Both the position numbers and the translations under genes were made by a program. Shown one piece after another: positions 1 through 5,975 of a stretch of DNA of 9,244 nucleotides (position 1 is the first letter of the stretch; the number at the start of each line of letters is the position of its first letter). Origin of the DNA: Candidatus Cloacimonadota bacterium (GTDB lineage: Bacteria > Cloacimonadota > Cloacimonadia > Cloacimonadales > Cloacimonadaceae); contig JAAYQD010000244.1 in the NCBI GenBank assembly GCA_012519465.1, forward strand, positions 1-9,244, in the 5' to 3' direction. The notes beneath the pieces were generated by a model, which worked only from the letters and a program-made list of their open reading frames with translations, ran no database searches and had not been told where the DNA came from.

Positions 1-119
1 TCAAACTGATTGAAAGGATATACAGATACCAAGCTCTCCAATCTACGTATCAACTCTTTGTGTGTATTATCGTTCAATTTTTCAATTTGGGTGTTTAGAA
101 TCTTTTCGAGTATCTCCAT
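1..119 (-). CDS. 5' end of an unidentified gene downstream of the DNA methylase (possible restriction endonuclease partner)
   Basis: The start ATG is at 119-117 and the frame stays open for 39 codons to the window edge. The N-terminus begins MEILEKILNTQIEKLND and continues as a charged, probably helical stretch ending in SVYPFNQF. A good ribosome binding site (GAAGGA, about 7 bases before the ATG) lies in the 17-bp gap after the methylase stop, so the two genes are almost certainly co-transcribed and this start is secure. I do not recognise the family from so few residues. A methylase gene followed immediately by another gene is the usual layout of a type II restriction-modification operon, so a cognate endonuclease is the leading inference. 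No catalytic motif is visible in this fragment, and a specificity subunit or an unrelated gene remains possible. Confidence 0.75.
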   Translation of the reverse strand, partial: MEILEKILNTQIEKLNDNTHKELIRRLESLVSVYPFNQF

Positions 120-136
120 TGTCACGTCCTTCGTAG

Positions 137-2086
137 CTACATGTTTCTGATTAAGTCTTTCTCTTTTGAGGATAACGCAAAGTAATCCATCAAGTATTCA
201 TCCATGATCATGGTTGATCCATAGTTATCTGTTAATTTGTGTATTTTGCTTGCTGGATCCAAAAATTCAATCGGGATTGGCAATTCCTCAAGATCGGATC
301 TCAGAACCTTATGGGTATTAAAACGAATTGCGAAAAGATAATTATATGTTTTTGAATTAAATAAGGCTGCCAAAGCATGTATGTCAATGCCGGGAAACCT
401 TGGTATACATATATTGGCACTATTCAGGGTAAGCACTTTTTTGTTGTCATAAGCAAACACCAAGCGTCTTGATATGAATCTGTATATCAGTTTCTCATCT
501 GCTCGATACTTCCATTCAGGGGCAACTTGCTGGAATAGCTCCGGCTTGAACATAATGTATTTCTGAGGAATATCAAGTCGCATTGGCAATACATCTCTTC
601 CCCTATATATGGGCTCATACCCTTCTCTTTCTTGGTCAGACAGATATTTTTGATTGTTACCAGTCACTATCCCCAGTGCCCAATCAGCATTATCCTTCAA
701 TGTGATATATTCATGTGCAAAGAATTTGTCAATTAGCTCGTTTGCCCCATTATTGTGGAGGATAATGAAGGAAAAATCACTCAAGCTGGAGTACAGGTTC
801 TGTTTTTGATGATAAGAGGTTTCCTGATTTTTAATTAAAATCTCATGATTATCTTGTGATTTTGTGCGAATCATGTCCAGTCTGCAGACTTTCGTGAATA
901 CACCTGAAAAAGCTCTCCCTAATTCGCTGATGGACGTAATCGTAAAATGTGTAAGGATAAATTCTCTTATATCTCTATGAATCTTGATATTTAGAATTGA
1001 CTCTGGTAAAACGAGAGAGAGGATACCCTTGTCTTTCAAGAGGTCGTGGCATTTAGTGATGAAATATGAGTAAGACTCCCCCGATTTTACTTCGGGATAC
1101 ATCCGGGCTAACTCTTTTTTGTTCAATACCGCCCCCCAGGGAGGGTTGGTAGCTATAAAGTCAAATTTATTATGCATCCACTCATATTCGTTAAAAATAG
1201 AATCAAAATCGATATCGGTCAGTGTGTTAAAATTGTAGATGTTGGGGATGAAATCATTATCTGGAAATGCCAACAACAAGTTGATTGATGCGATGAAAGT
1301 GGCAAGAGGATCTATATCTATGCCGTAAAGATCGTTAAAATAGCACCCTTCCTGCATTGCACAGCTAAGCAAGAATTGACCGGTGCCGCAACACGGGTCC
1401 AGGAATTTCATGCCCCCTTGATAGTGATCTGATACTATCTCATTAACGATTGAAAGTGGGGTATAATAAGACCCTTTTTCCGATTTACAGCCCACAGATG
1501 ACATAATCTGGTAAAAGGCACCCAATAAATCCTGTTGAATTGGATCCTCAAGGTTCTTGAAAAATTGCAAGATTATGTCTATCACGGGATGCAGTATATC
1601 AATGAGATGACTCTTTTCCCAATCCCGGATTATTTTTTCCACCCCTTTTCTTCTAAATCTAAAGATAATCTCGTTCAATTCATTCTCTGGATTATCTCCA
1701 CAGAAAATCTCTCCACAATGGATCAGGTAAGCTATGGTAATATGGAACAATGAATCATTTATATTGAGGTCTTTCTCAACACATGTATCAATAATAGACT
1801 GGATTGTTCTTGTGGAATCTGGTGAAACATACTCATTGGGTACAATAGTTTTGTTAGACGTAGATTTGTTAGCCCTTTGTTTCAGTTTGTTTATTTCTCC
1901 ACTTTCAATCTTGTCATTTAAAGAGTGGATTTCCTGTACACCAATCTTACCCGTAAGAGTAGAGTGCTCATCAAGGATTCTTGCTTTTAACCAATTTCTA
2001 ATTGTGGCGCCTGATACCCCAATCATCTTGGCTGCCTGATTTACATCTACTGTCTCCAGCCTGATAGCATTGTCCTTTTCTTTCAT
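137..2086 (-). CDS. N6-adenine DNA methyltransferase (gamma class) with N-terminal helix-turn-helix, restriction-modification system
   Basis: This protein of 649 residues should methylate the exocyclic N6 of adenine in a specific DNA site, using S-adenosylmethionine. Visible in order: a MerR/excisionase-like helix-turn-helix at about 14-35 (VNQAAKMIGVSGATIRNWLK); a motif X-like segment with GSYYTP at 205-210; the SAM-binding motif I FLDPCCGTG at 228-236; an acidic segment with GIDIDP at 255-260; the catalytic NPPW at 314-317; and a C-terminal target-recognition region starting near 467 (ALGIVTGNNQKYL, then YRGRDV), as in TaqI/Eco57I-like enzymes. The order X-I-IV-target recognition is that of gamma-class methylases. 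The start has a clear ribosome binding site (AGGAAGAG). The next gene follows after 17 bp. The helix-turn-helix could let the enzyme repress its own operon, as known for some other methylases, but this is inference. The recognition site cannot be read from the sequence. The gene is AT-rich compared with the right half of the window. Confidence 0.92.
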   Translation of the reverse strand: MKEKDNAIRLETVDVNQAAKMIGVSGATIRNWLKARILDEHSTLTGKIGVQEIHSLNDKIESGEINKLKQRANKSTSNKTIVPNEYVSPDSTRTIQSIIDTCVEKDLNINDSLFHITIAYLIHCGEIFCGDNPENELNEIIFRFRRKGVEKIIRDWEKSHLIDILHPVIDIILQFFKNLEDPIQQDLLGAFYQIMSSVGCKSEKGSYYTPLSIVNEIVSDHYQGGMKFLDPCCGTGQFLLSCAMQEGCYFNDLYGIDIDPLATFIASINLLLAFPDNDFIPNIYNFNTLTDIDFDSIFNEYEWMHNKFDFIATNPPWGAVLNKKELARMYPEVKSGESYSYFITKCHDLLKDKGILSLVLPESILNIKIHRDIREFILTHFTITSISELGRAFSGVFTKVCRLDMIRTKSQDNHEILIKNQETSYHQKQNLYSSLSDFSFIILHNNGANELIDKFFAHEYITLKDNADWALGIVTGNNQKYLSDQEREGYEPIYRGRDVLPMRLDIPQKYIMFKPELFQQVAPEWKYRADEKLIYRFISRRLVFAYDNKKVLTLNSANICIPRFPGIDIHALAALFNSKTYNYLFAIRFNTHKVLRSDLEELPIPIEFLDPASKIHKLTDNYGSTMIMDEYLMDYFALSSKEKDLIRNM

Positions 2087-2206
2087 TTCTCTTCCTACGG
2101 ATCATTTACTATTGGATACAAAAAGTTAGCGTAAGCTCCAATTCCTTGTTTCAGGTTTATTGAAGATGTGTATTCTAACCTCTTTTCTTTCACCTTATAT
2201 AGTGTC

Positions 2207-2278
2207 TTGCATCAAATTGCATTGTTTTCATTGAGACAATCCGTGTCAAGTACAATTTTTATCCGATATTGCATCAAA
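2207..2278. repeat. Direct repeat pair TTGCATCAAA flanking the methylase promoter
   Basis: The 10-mer TTGCATCAAA occurs at 2207-2216 and again at 2269-2278, 62 bp apart and in the same orientation, bracketing the predicted -35/-10. A repeat arranged like this could be a pair of operator half-sites for the methylase's own helix-turn-helix or for an unseen controller protein. That function is inference. The repeat itself is exact. Confidence 0.45.
2221..2249 (-). promoter_or_regulatory. Predicted promoter of the methylase operon
   Basis: On the minus strand a perfect -35 TTGACA (2249-2244) is followed after exactly 17 bases by AACAAT (2226-2221), four of six matches to TATAAT. Transcription would start near 2214, leaving a leader of about 130 bases before the methylase ATG. 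The 10-bp direct repeats lie on both sides, one just upstream of the -35 and one just downstream of the -10. Confidence 0.5.
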
Positions 2279-2432
2279 GATCGGTGTCCCACGCCTGTGC
2301 TATCTGCTCTTATTGAAATAATCTCATTTTTCTTGATTCGCACTCGCTTCTATCCTTACTTCTTGAACAAAATTATCAAATCTATACTTGACATAAACAG
2401 TTGCTGGAGATTCAGTGAACTCTATGAAGAAA

Positions 2433-2472
2433 CTTGAAGGAAGGAGCAATTCTTGCCCTTTCTTCTTTCAAG
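2433..2472 (+). other. RNA hairpin in the leader region of the septoil-knot gene
   Basis: Positions 2433-2446 pair with 2459-2472 as a continuous 14-bp stem around a 12-base loop. Eleven pairs are Watson-Crick and three are G-U, so the fold works only in RNA made from the plus strand; the minus-strand copy would have A-C mismatches. No U-run follows, which argues against a simple intrinsic terminator. It lies about 120 bases upstream of the septoil-knot start and could be a leader structure or a processing site. No known RNA family is recognised. Confidence 0.35.
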
Positions 2473-2593
2473 GAATATGAAAAAAGTCATCTTAAAGAAC
2501 CTGGGCTTTTGTCCAAATGAAGTAATCTACTTCAACTATTGATTAGCATCAAGACCATAGATGCACAATTTCTCAAAGATAAGGAGATAGTTT

Positions 2594-2809
2594 ATGTCAA
2601 ATCAAGCCAAAGTATTTATTGTGAATTACGAAAGCAAAGCGGATTATAAGGTTTATTTTGTTAATTACGCATCTCAAGAAAAAAATGCCAATATAATTGC
2701 TGGCGGTAAGCTTGTCAAATCCGAGTCTCAGGCAAACGTGAAAGTGTTTATTGTGAAGTACGAGAGCAAGGCTCAGATTAAAATCTTGCATAAGAACTTT
2801 CCTAAGTAA
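2594..2809 (+). CDS. Small repeat protein, DUF6150 / 7(1) septoil knot domain
   Basis: This 71-residue protein is built from repeats of an alternating beta pattern followed by a Y-x-S-x-A turn: KVFIVNYESKAD (6-17), KVYFVNYASQEKNAN (19-33), a degenerate LVKSESQAN (40-48) and KVFIVKYESKAQ (50-61). This is the pattern I associate with DUF6150, whose short cytoplasmic beta proteins fold into a 7(1) torus knot. Their cellular role is unknown. A strong ribosome binding site (AAGGAG, 7 bases before the ATG) fixes the start. There is no signal peptide or membrane segment. The gene stands alone, divergent from the methylase and convergent with the HsdR-like gene. It is short for the family as I remember it, with about three and a half repeats. 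Family assignment is from memory of the repeat, not a search. Confidence 0.8.
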   Translation: MSNQAKVFIVNYESKADYKVYFVNYASQEKNANIIAGGKLVKSESQANVKVFIVKYESKAQIKILHKNFPK

Positions 2810-2812
2810 AGA

Positions 2813-2847
2813 TAGCCTTACAGAAAAGAAGGCTAATTGACCCAATT
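2813..2847 (+). terminator. Possible terminator after the septoil-knot gene (weak)
   Basis: A 7-bp hairpin (TAGCCTT 2813-2819 with AAGGCTA 2829-2835) starts just after the stop codon, and a second small stem (AATTG 2835-2839 with CAATT 2843-2847) follows directly. There is no proper U-run, so this may stabilise the 3' end rather than terminate by itself. Confidence 0.35.
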
Positions 2848-3050
2848 ATAGTAAATTAGCATATTATTCATGTGTCAAATCTATTCATATTGCGAATTTG
2901 TGGCTGACTCATATAGGTCACTAGAACTATCCAGACAAAGGTAACCTTCAGTAAAGTAAACCACTGAGATTCTTGCTATCGATTGCTTTAATCTTTAGCC
3001 AATTCTTATTACTACAGCATTATGGCTCAAGTGATAAATTTTACCCAGCT

Positions 3051-4295
3051 TTATCTATAAACACGCTTTTTTGCTCCGGATGGCTGGCTCTCAATTTTGA
3101 TGTCCTTTTGGGGATCATACCCCAAGATACTCAACACTCTTTTAATATCATTGAGAATTGTATTTGCAGCACCGTGTCCCTCAACGTAGCCCCTGCTATC
3201 CAAGGTGAAAGGCATATAATGATCAGATTTATTCACCATGATTCTCATGCGTTTTGGTAGATCGGCATTCTTCAGTTCATCATAGAATCTCTCATATACC
3301 ACTTTTTTCGCTTCCCACCAATACCTTACTTCATGCCACTCATCAACGATAAATATCCGGGTGATGTTACGGTATGTATAGCTATCATTTATACCGCCAA
3401 TCGTTATCTGGGGTTCTGGTGTTTCTTTTATAACAAATTTATCTGGAGCAGGTGAATCCTCTTTTTGGCTTGAGATTTCTTCTTTGACGCCCGATTTATA
3501 ACCCCAAAGCCTTTTAATCTCCTCTATCCCAAATTCACGTCCGCGCTCCCTCAGGATCAATTGCACCAATTGATACATATTGAGGGCTGGATTTTCGTCA
3601 ATTCTCTGGTTGGCTTCCCTTTTTGCCCGCTCAATATCTTTGGAGAGTCTCAGATCGGAGTGCATCTTTTTGGCATAATTCACCGCATCAAGGGCATAGC
3701 GGCTTTTGGAGAGGATATTTTGGAAAACAGTCTGGATAAAGTCCTCATCGTTTTCCATTATGTTGATGGTGCAAAACAGCTTTTGGGCAAAGGTTCCTGT
3801 GGCAGAAGAGAGATAGAAACGCCACACCTTGCCATCCGTGAGAACTGTAATCGAAGCAGTATTATAAAAATTATACTCCTGCAGCTGATCCTCAGAGCTT
3901 TCGATATTCCCCTTCAGCTTACCAACGGCTTTGATTTCGATAAAGACATCTGGGGTTCTATCCTTCAAATCGCTGTGAAACAACGCCACATCCACACTTC
4001 CATCTCTGCCTTTCATCCTGATAGGATATTCCGTATAAAACTCCTGCGGATTCCAGATATCCCAGCCCAAAGCCATGCAAATGCGTGCCACTATAGCTAT
4101 CCGGACGTGTTCTTCTTTCTCAAAAAAACCACCATCCAGTTTAGTGCGCAAATCTCTAATAATCTCTTTCACTATTCCCTCGTTGATGCGATTTTCTTTT
4201 TCTACTAAAGATATACGCTCTTGTTTTTTGTCAACTGTTAAAAACTGTGCAGTGTTGTGTGTCATGATTGGACAAGGTGATGCATAGAGCCCCAT
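3051..4295 (-). CDS. HsdR N-terminal-like PD-(D/E)XK nuclease-fold protein without helicase domain
   Basis: This 414-residue protein resembles the N-terminal nuclease domain of type I restriction HsdR subunits. At 60-80 it has the usual EEHVRIAIVARICMALGWD-type entry. The catalytic core follows as D102 (GSVDVAL) and E120-x-K122 (FIEIKA). Next come QLQEY (137-141) and VLTDGKVWRFYL (151-162), typical of this family. A helical linker (about 200-290) leads to a C-terminal segment (310-402: IFIVDEWHEVRYWWEA to GYVEGHGAANTILNDIKRVL to GYDP) that I recall as a recurring tail of such HsdR-N proteins. There is no helicase motif and no HsdM or HsdS gene beside it, so it is not a classical type I enzyme. 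DNA cleavage is inferred from the fold. The start is uncertain: the ATG at 4295 has only a weak ribosome binding site and an ATG at 4265 (MTHNTAQF) is possible. Its composition is between that of the methylase and the right half. Confidence 0.85.
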   Translation of the reverse strand: MGLYASPCPIMTHNTAQFLTVDKKQERISLVEKENRINEGIVKEIIRDLRTKLDGGFFEKEEHVRIAIVARICMALGWDIWNPQEFYTEYPIRMKGRDGSVDVALFHSDLKDRTPDVFIEIKAVGKLKGNIESSEDQLQEYNFYNTASITVLTDGKVWRFYLSSATGTFAQKLFCTINIMENDEDFIQTVFQNILSKSRYALDAVNYAKKMHSDLRLSKDIERAKREANQRIDENPALNMYQLVQLILRERGREFGIEEIKRLWGYKSGVKEEISSQKEDSPAPDKFVIKETPEPQITIGGINDSYTYRNITRIFIVDEWHEVRYWWEAKKVVYERFYDELKNADLPKRMRIMVNKSDHYMPFTLDSRGYVEGHGAANTILNDIKRVLSILGYDPQKDIKIESQPSGAKKRVYR

Positions 4296-4383
4296 GCACA
4301 GCCCATAGACATATTTGTTGTCAGCTTTTCATTGACACGAAATTGTCTGTTTTATTGTTTGGATGAGCTAGCCCATTAGCCTC

Positions 4384-4438
4384 CCTTGTACCACCCTTGT
4401 CTCACCCTTGTCGAGACAAAGGAGAGACAAGGGTGGTT
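4384..4438. repeat. 11-bp-phased CCCTTGT array forming a 14-bp inverted repeat
   Basis: CCCTTGT occurs at 4384, 4395 and 4406. The reverse-complement units ACAAAGG and ACAAGGG follow at 4417 and 4428. All five start exactly 11 bp apart. The outer units also form a perfect 14-bp inverted repeat (4391-4404 with 4425-4438) around a 20-base spacer, which itself contains TTGTC-GA-GACAA. The array lies between the divergent start sites of the HsdR-like gene and the 80-residue gene. It could be a multi-site operator with one site per helical turn, a strong RNA hairpin, or one copy of a dispersed genomic repeat. The sequence alone cannot decide. Confidence 0.8.
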
Positions 4439-4488
4439 AACAGGCAAGAAGTGACAAAAAGCATAGAAAAAATGGAAGGAGAGACCAA

Positions 4489-4731
4489 ATGAAAGACGAT
4501 AACACCATGAATGTGGTCTATTTTGAGAACGCCACCATGCGGGGGCTACATCAGGATATCATCAGCTGGCAAGAAGTCAATCAGAAGCGGATGCTGTCTT
4601 TGGAGATAGCAAAAGATGGCGATTTGTTTTGTTGTATAGGGCTCACAAACCCCAGTGAGGTGATAATATGCAGTGGAATTGGTTCAGATAGATCAAAAAT
4701 TAGTCGTGGTCATTTATTGGTATCCAGCTAA
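4489..4731 (+). CDS. Small hypothetical protein (80 residues)
   Basis: I do not recognise this family. A strong ribosome binding site (AAGGAG at 4476-4481, 7 bases before the ATG) supports translation. An in-frame ATG six codons later (MNVVYFEN) is an alternative start. The protein is mixed polar and hydrophobic, with no signal peptide or membrane helix, and looks cytoplasmic. The central part reads as a likely small beta-rich core: VVYFENA, then MLSLEIAKDGDLFCCIGL, then SEVIICSG. Adjacent cysteines sit at about 48-49 and another at 61; they are not spaced like a known metal site. It lies alone between the HsdR-like gene and nif3, downstream of the 11-bp-phased array, which may hold its regulation. 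The tail from about residue 62 is low in pattern, so a truncated C-terminus cannot be excluded. Confidence 0.6.
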   Translation: MKDDNTMNVVYFENATMRGLHQDIISWQEVNQKRMLSLEIAKDGDLFCCIGLTNPSEVIICSGIGSDRSKISRGHLLVSS

Positions 4732-4769
4732 CAACGGACCATAAAAAGCATTTCTCCAGTATATGGATT

Positions 4770-4829
4770 GGCTGGCAGGAAGCTCTCTCCAGCCGAAAAG
4801 CTATTGACAGCCCCGGCGGGCTTTGTTAT
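4770..4829 (+). terminator. Hairpins between the 80-residue gene and nif3, the second terminator-like
   Basis: A 6-bp stem (GGCTGG 4770-4775 with CCAGCC 4789-4794) is followed by a second hairpin (AGCCC 4809-4813 with GGGCT 4818-4822, loop CGGC) leading into TTTGTTAT. The second has the layout of a short intrinsic terminator. It lies inside the spacer of the nif3 promoter, so the same bases would serve both the end of one transcript and the start of the next. Confidence 0.45.
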
Positions 4830-4832
4830 AGT
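4804..4832 (+). promoter_or_regulatory. Near-consensus promoter of nif3, predicted to give a leaderless mRNA
   Basis: TTGACA (4804-4809, six of six) and TATAGT (4827-4832, five of six) are separated by the ideal 17 bases. A start 7-8 bases after the -10 would fall at 4839-4840, on the A of the nif3 ATG. No ribosome binding site lies before that ATG, in agreement with leaderless translation. Confidence 0.7.
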
Positions 4833-4839
4833 GTAATAT

Positions 4840-5940
4840 ATGGATAAGAGTAAAACAATCAAGATCAAGGATGTACTTGCCCATCTGAACAGCCTGGCAC
4901 CCGTGGCTTTGGCATATCAGTGGGATAATTGTGGACTTTTGGTGGGAGATAAAGAGAGCGTGGTGGAGCATGTGTTTATCACCTTGGATGTGACGCCGCG
5001 CGCTGTGGACATGGCGCTGGAAAGCGGTGCCCAGCTCATCCTTTCCCATCATCCCGTGATATTTCAACCGCTTAAAAATATCACCAATCCCCTGCTTTTG
5101 CGGCTCATCAAAAACGATATTGCCGTCATCAGCATGCACACCAATCTGGATGTGGTGCCCCAGGGCGTGAATTATGCCCTGGCAGAGGGATTGGGCTTGC
5201 AGGTGATGGAACCTCTATCCCTGCAGACGGGGCAAAGCTGGCATCATCTCAGTGTGACGGTGCCGCCGGATTATGCACAGGCGGTGCAGGAGGCGGTGTT
5301 TGCCGCGGGAGGCGGGGTGATTGGCGCTTATGATAGCTGCAGCACCGTGCATCCCATCACGGGCAGTTTCCGATCTGGAGAAGATGCACGCCCTTTCATC
5401 AAGGGTGAGGGTTTGCAAAAGGTGGAGGAGCTGGAGCTGGAATTCATGATCGATGGAGCGGTGCTGAATGCCGTATTGATGGCGATTGGCAAGGCTCATC
5501 CCTACCAGACGCCGGCCCTGTATCATTTCCCGGTGGCAAACCACAATCCACGCTATGGCTTGGGTCTCTTGTGTGATGCACCGGAGCCACTTAATATGGA
5601 TGATCTGATGCAGCAAGTTCGCCAAAACCTGCATAATCCCGCCCCACGGCTGTGGACGGCGGGGAAGGACACGGCTGCTCCTCTAAAGCGGATTGCGATC
5701 TGTGGAGGATCGGGAGGGTCGCTCTTGGCTGCGGCACAAGCCCAAGCGGATATCTATATCAGCGGAGATTTTAGCTATCATCAGATGTTGGATGCCACCA
5801 TTCCCCTGATAGATGCCGGGCATTATTATACGGAATATCCGGTCTTAAGGTATTTGGATGCTTATGTCTCAGGTCTGGGGCTAAAAAGTGTGGTAATGCC
5901 CTTGGAGGCACACGAATTCAGCCAATTCCATAGGCAGTGA
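4840..5940 (+). CDS. nif3: Nif3-family dinuclear metal-centre protein (YqfO/YbgI type, long form)
   Basis: This 366-residue cytoplasmic protein has the two Nif3 half-domains with their metal ligands. The N-terminal half has WDNCGLLVGD (28-37), SHHP (69-72) and MHTNLD (99-104). The C-terminal half has GGSGGS (289-294), SGDFSYH (308-314) and GHYYTE (327-332). Between them (about 133-234) is the inserted domain of the long YqfO form, ending in AHPYQTPALYHFP. Family members form ring-shaped hexamers with a two-metal site. Many databases label them 'GTP cyclohydrolase I type 2', a function that is poorly supported, so the true role is unknown. The start is fixed by an in-frame stop two codons upstream (4834-4836). 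There is no ribosome binding site and the promoter abuts the ATG. It converges on dnaA with a 29-bp gap. Confidence 0.95.
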   Translation: MDKSKTIKIKDVLAHLNSLAPVALAYQWDNCGLLVGDKESVVEHVFITLDVTPRAVDMALESGAQLILSHHPVIFQPLKNITNPLLLRLIKNDIAVISMHTNLDVVPQGVNYALAEGLGLQVMEPLSLQTGQSWHHLSVTVPPDYAQAVQEAVFAAGGGVIGAYDSCSTVHPITGSFRSGEDARPFIKGEGLQKVEELELEFMIDGAVLNAVLMAIGKAHPYQTPALYHFPVANHNPRYGLGLLCDAPEPLNMDDLMQQVRQNLHNPAPRLWTAGKDTAAPLKRIAICGGSGGSLLAAAQAQADIYISGDFSYHQMLDATIPLIDAGHYYTEYPVLRYLDAYVSGLGLKSVVMPLEAHEFSQFHRQ

Positions 5941-5948
5941 ATGGGCGG

Positions 5949-5975
5949 AGCGGAGGCCTCTTCGCTTTCCTATTT
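5949..5975 (+). terminator. Probable intrinsic terminator of nif3
   Basis: Just after the nif3 stop, AGCGGAG (5949-5955) pairs with CTTCGCT (5960-5966) around a GCCT loop, with one G-U pair, and is followed by the T-rich tract TTCCTATTT. It overlaps the end of dnaA. Read on the minus strand it has an A-C mismatch and no U-run, so it fits nif3 better than dnaA. Confidence 0.5.

Larger units (their letters stand above)
2087..2593. other. 507-bp divergent intergenic region between the methylase and the septoil-knot gene
   Basis: No convincing gene is present. It holds the methylase promoter and a leader of roughly 130 bases, a pair of 10-bp direct repeats (2207-2216 and 2269-2278), a TTGACA on the plus strand at 2388-2393 without a good -10, a long RNA hairpin at 2433-2472, and a small inverted repeat (GCATC at 2546-2550, GATGC at 2560-2564) just upstream of the septoil-knot gene. 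An open frame of 89 codons at 2168-2437 begins with GTG, lacks a ribosome binding site and reads like chance. Confidence 0.6.

Noticed and set aside
2168..2437. Open frame of 89 codons on the plus strand in the methylase spacer
   Set aside because: GTG start without a ribosome binding site, composition unlike a protein, and it overlaps the methylase promoter and the direct repeats.
2425..2540. Two tiny overlapping frames (MKKLEGRSNSCPFFFQGI, then MKKVILKNLGFCPNEV...), considered as leader peptides
   Set aside because: The second has its AAGGA too close to the ATG, the first has no good site, and their bases are explained by the hairpin. Not enough support.
3561..4208. Long plus-strand frame opposite the HsdR-like gene (215 codons)
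   Set aside because: A shadow of the PD-(D/E)XK gene, whose motifs are on the minus strand.
4384..4438. The phased array as a CRISPR
   Set aside because: Units of 7 bp with 4-bp gaps and a change of orientation are far too short for CRISPR repeats and spacers, and no cas genes are near.
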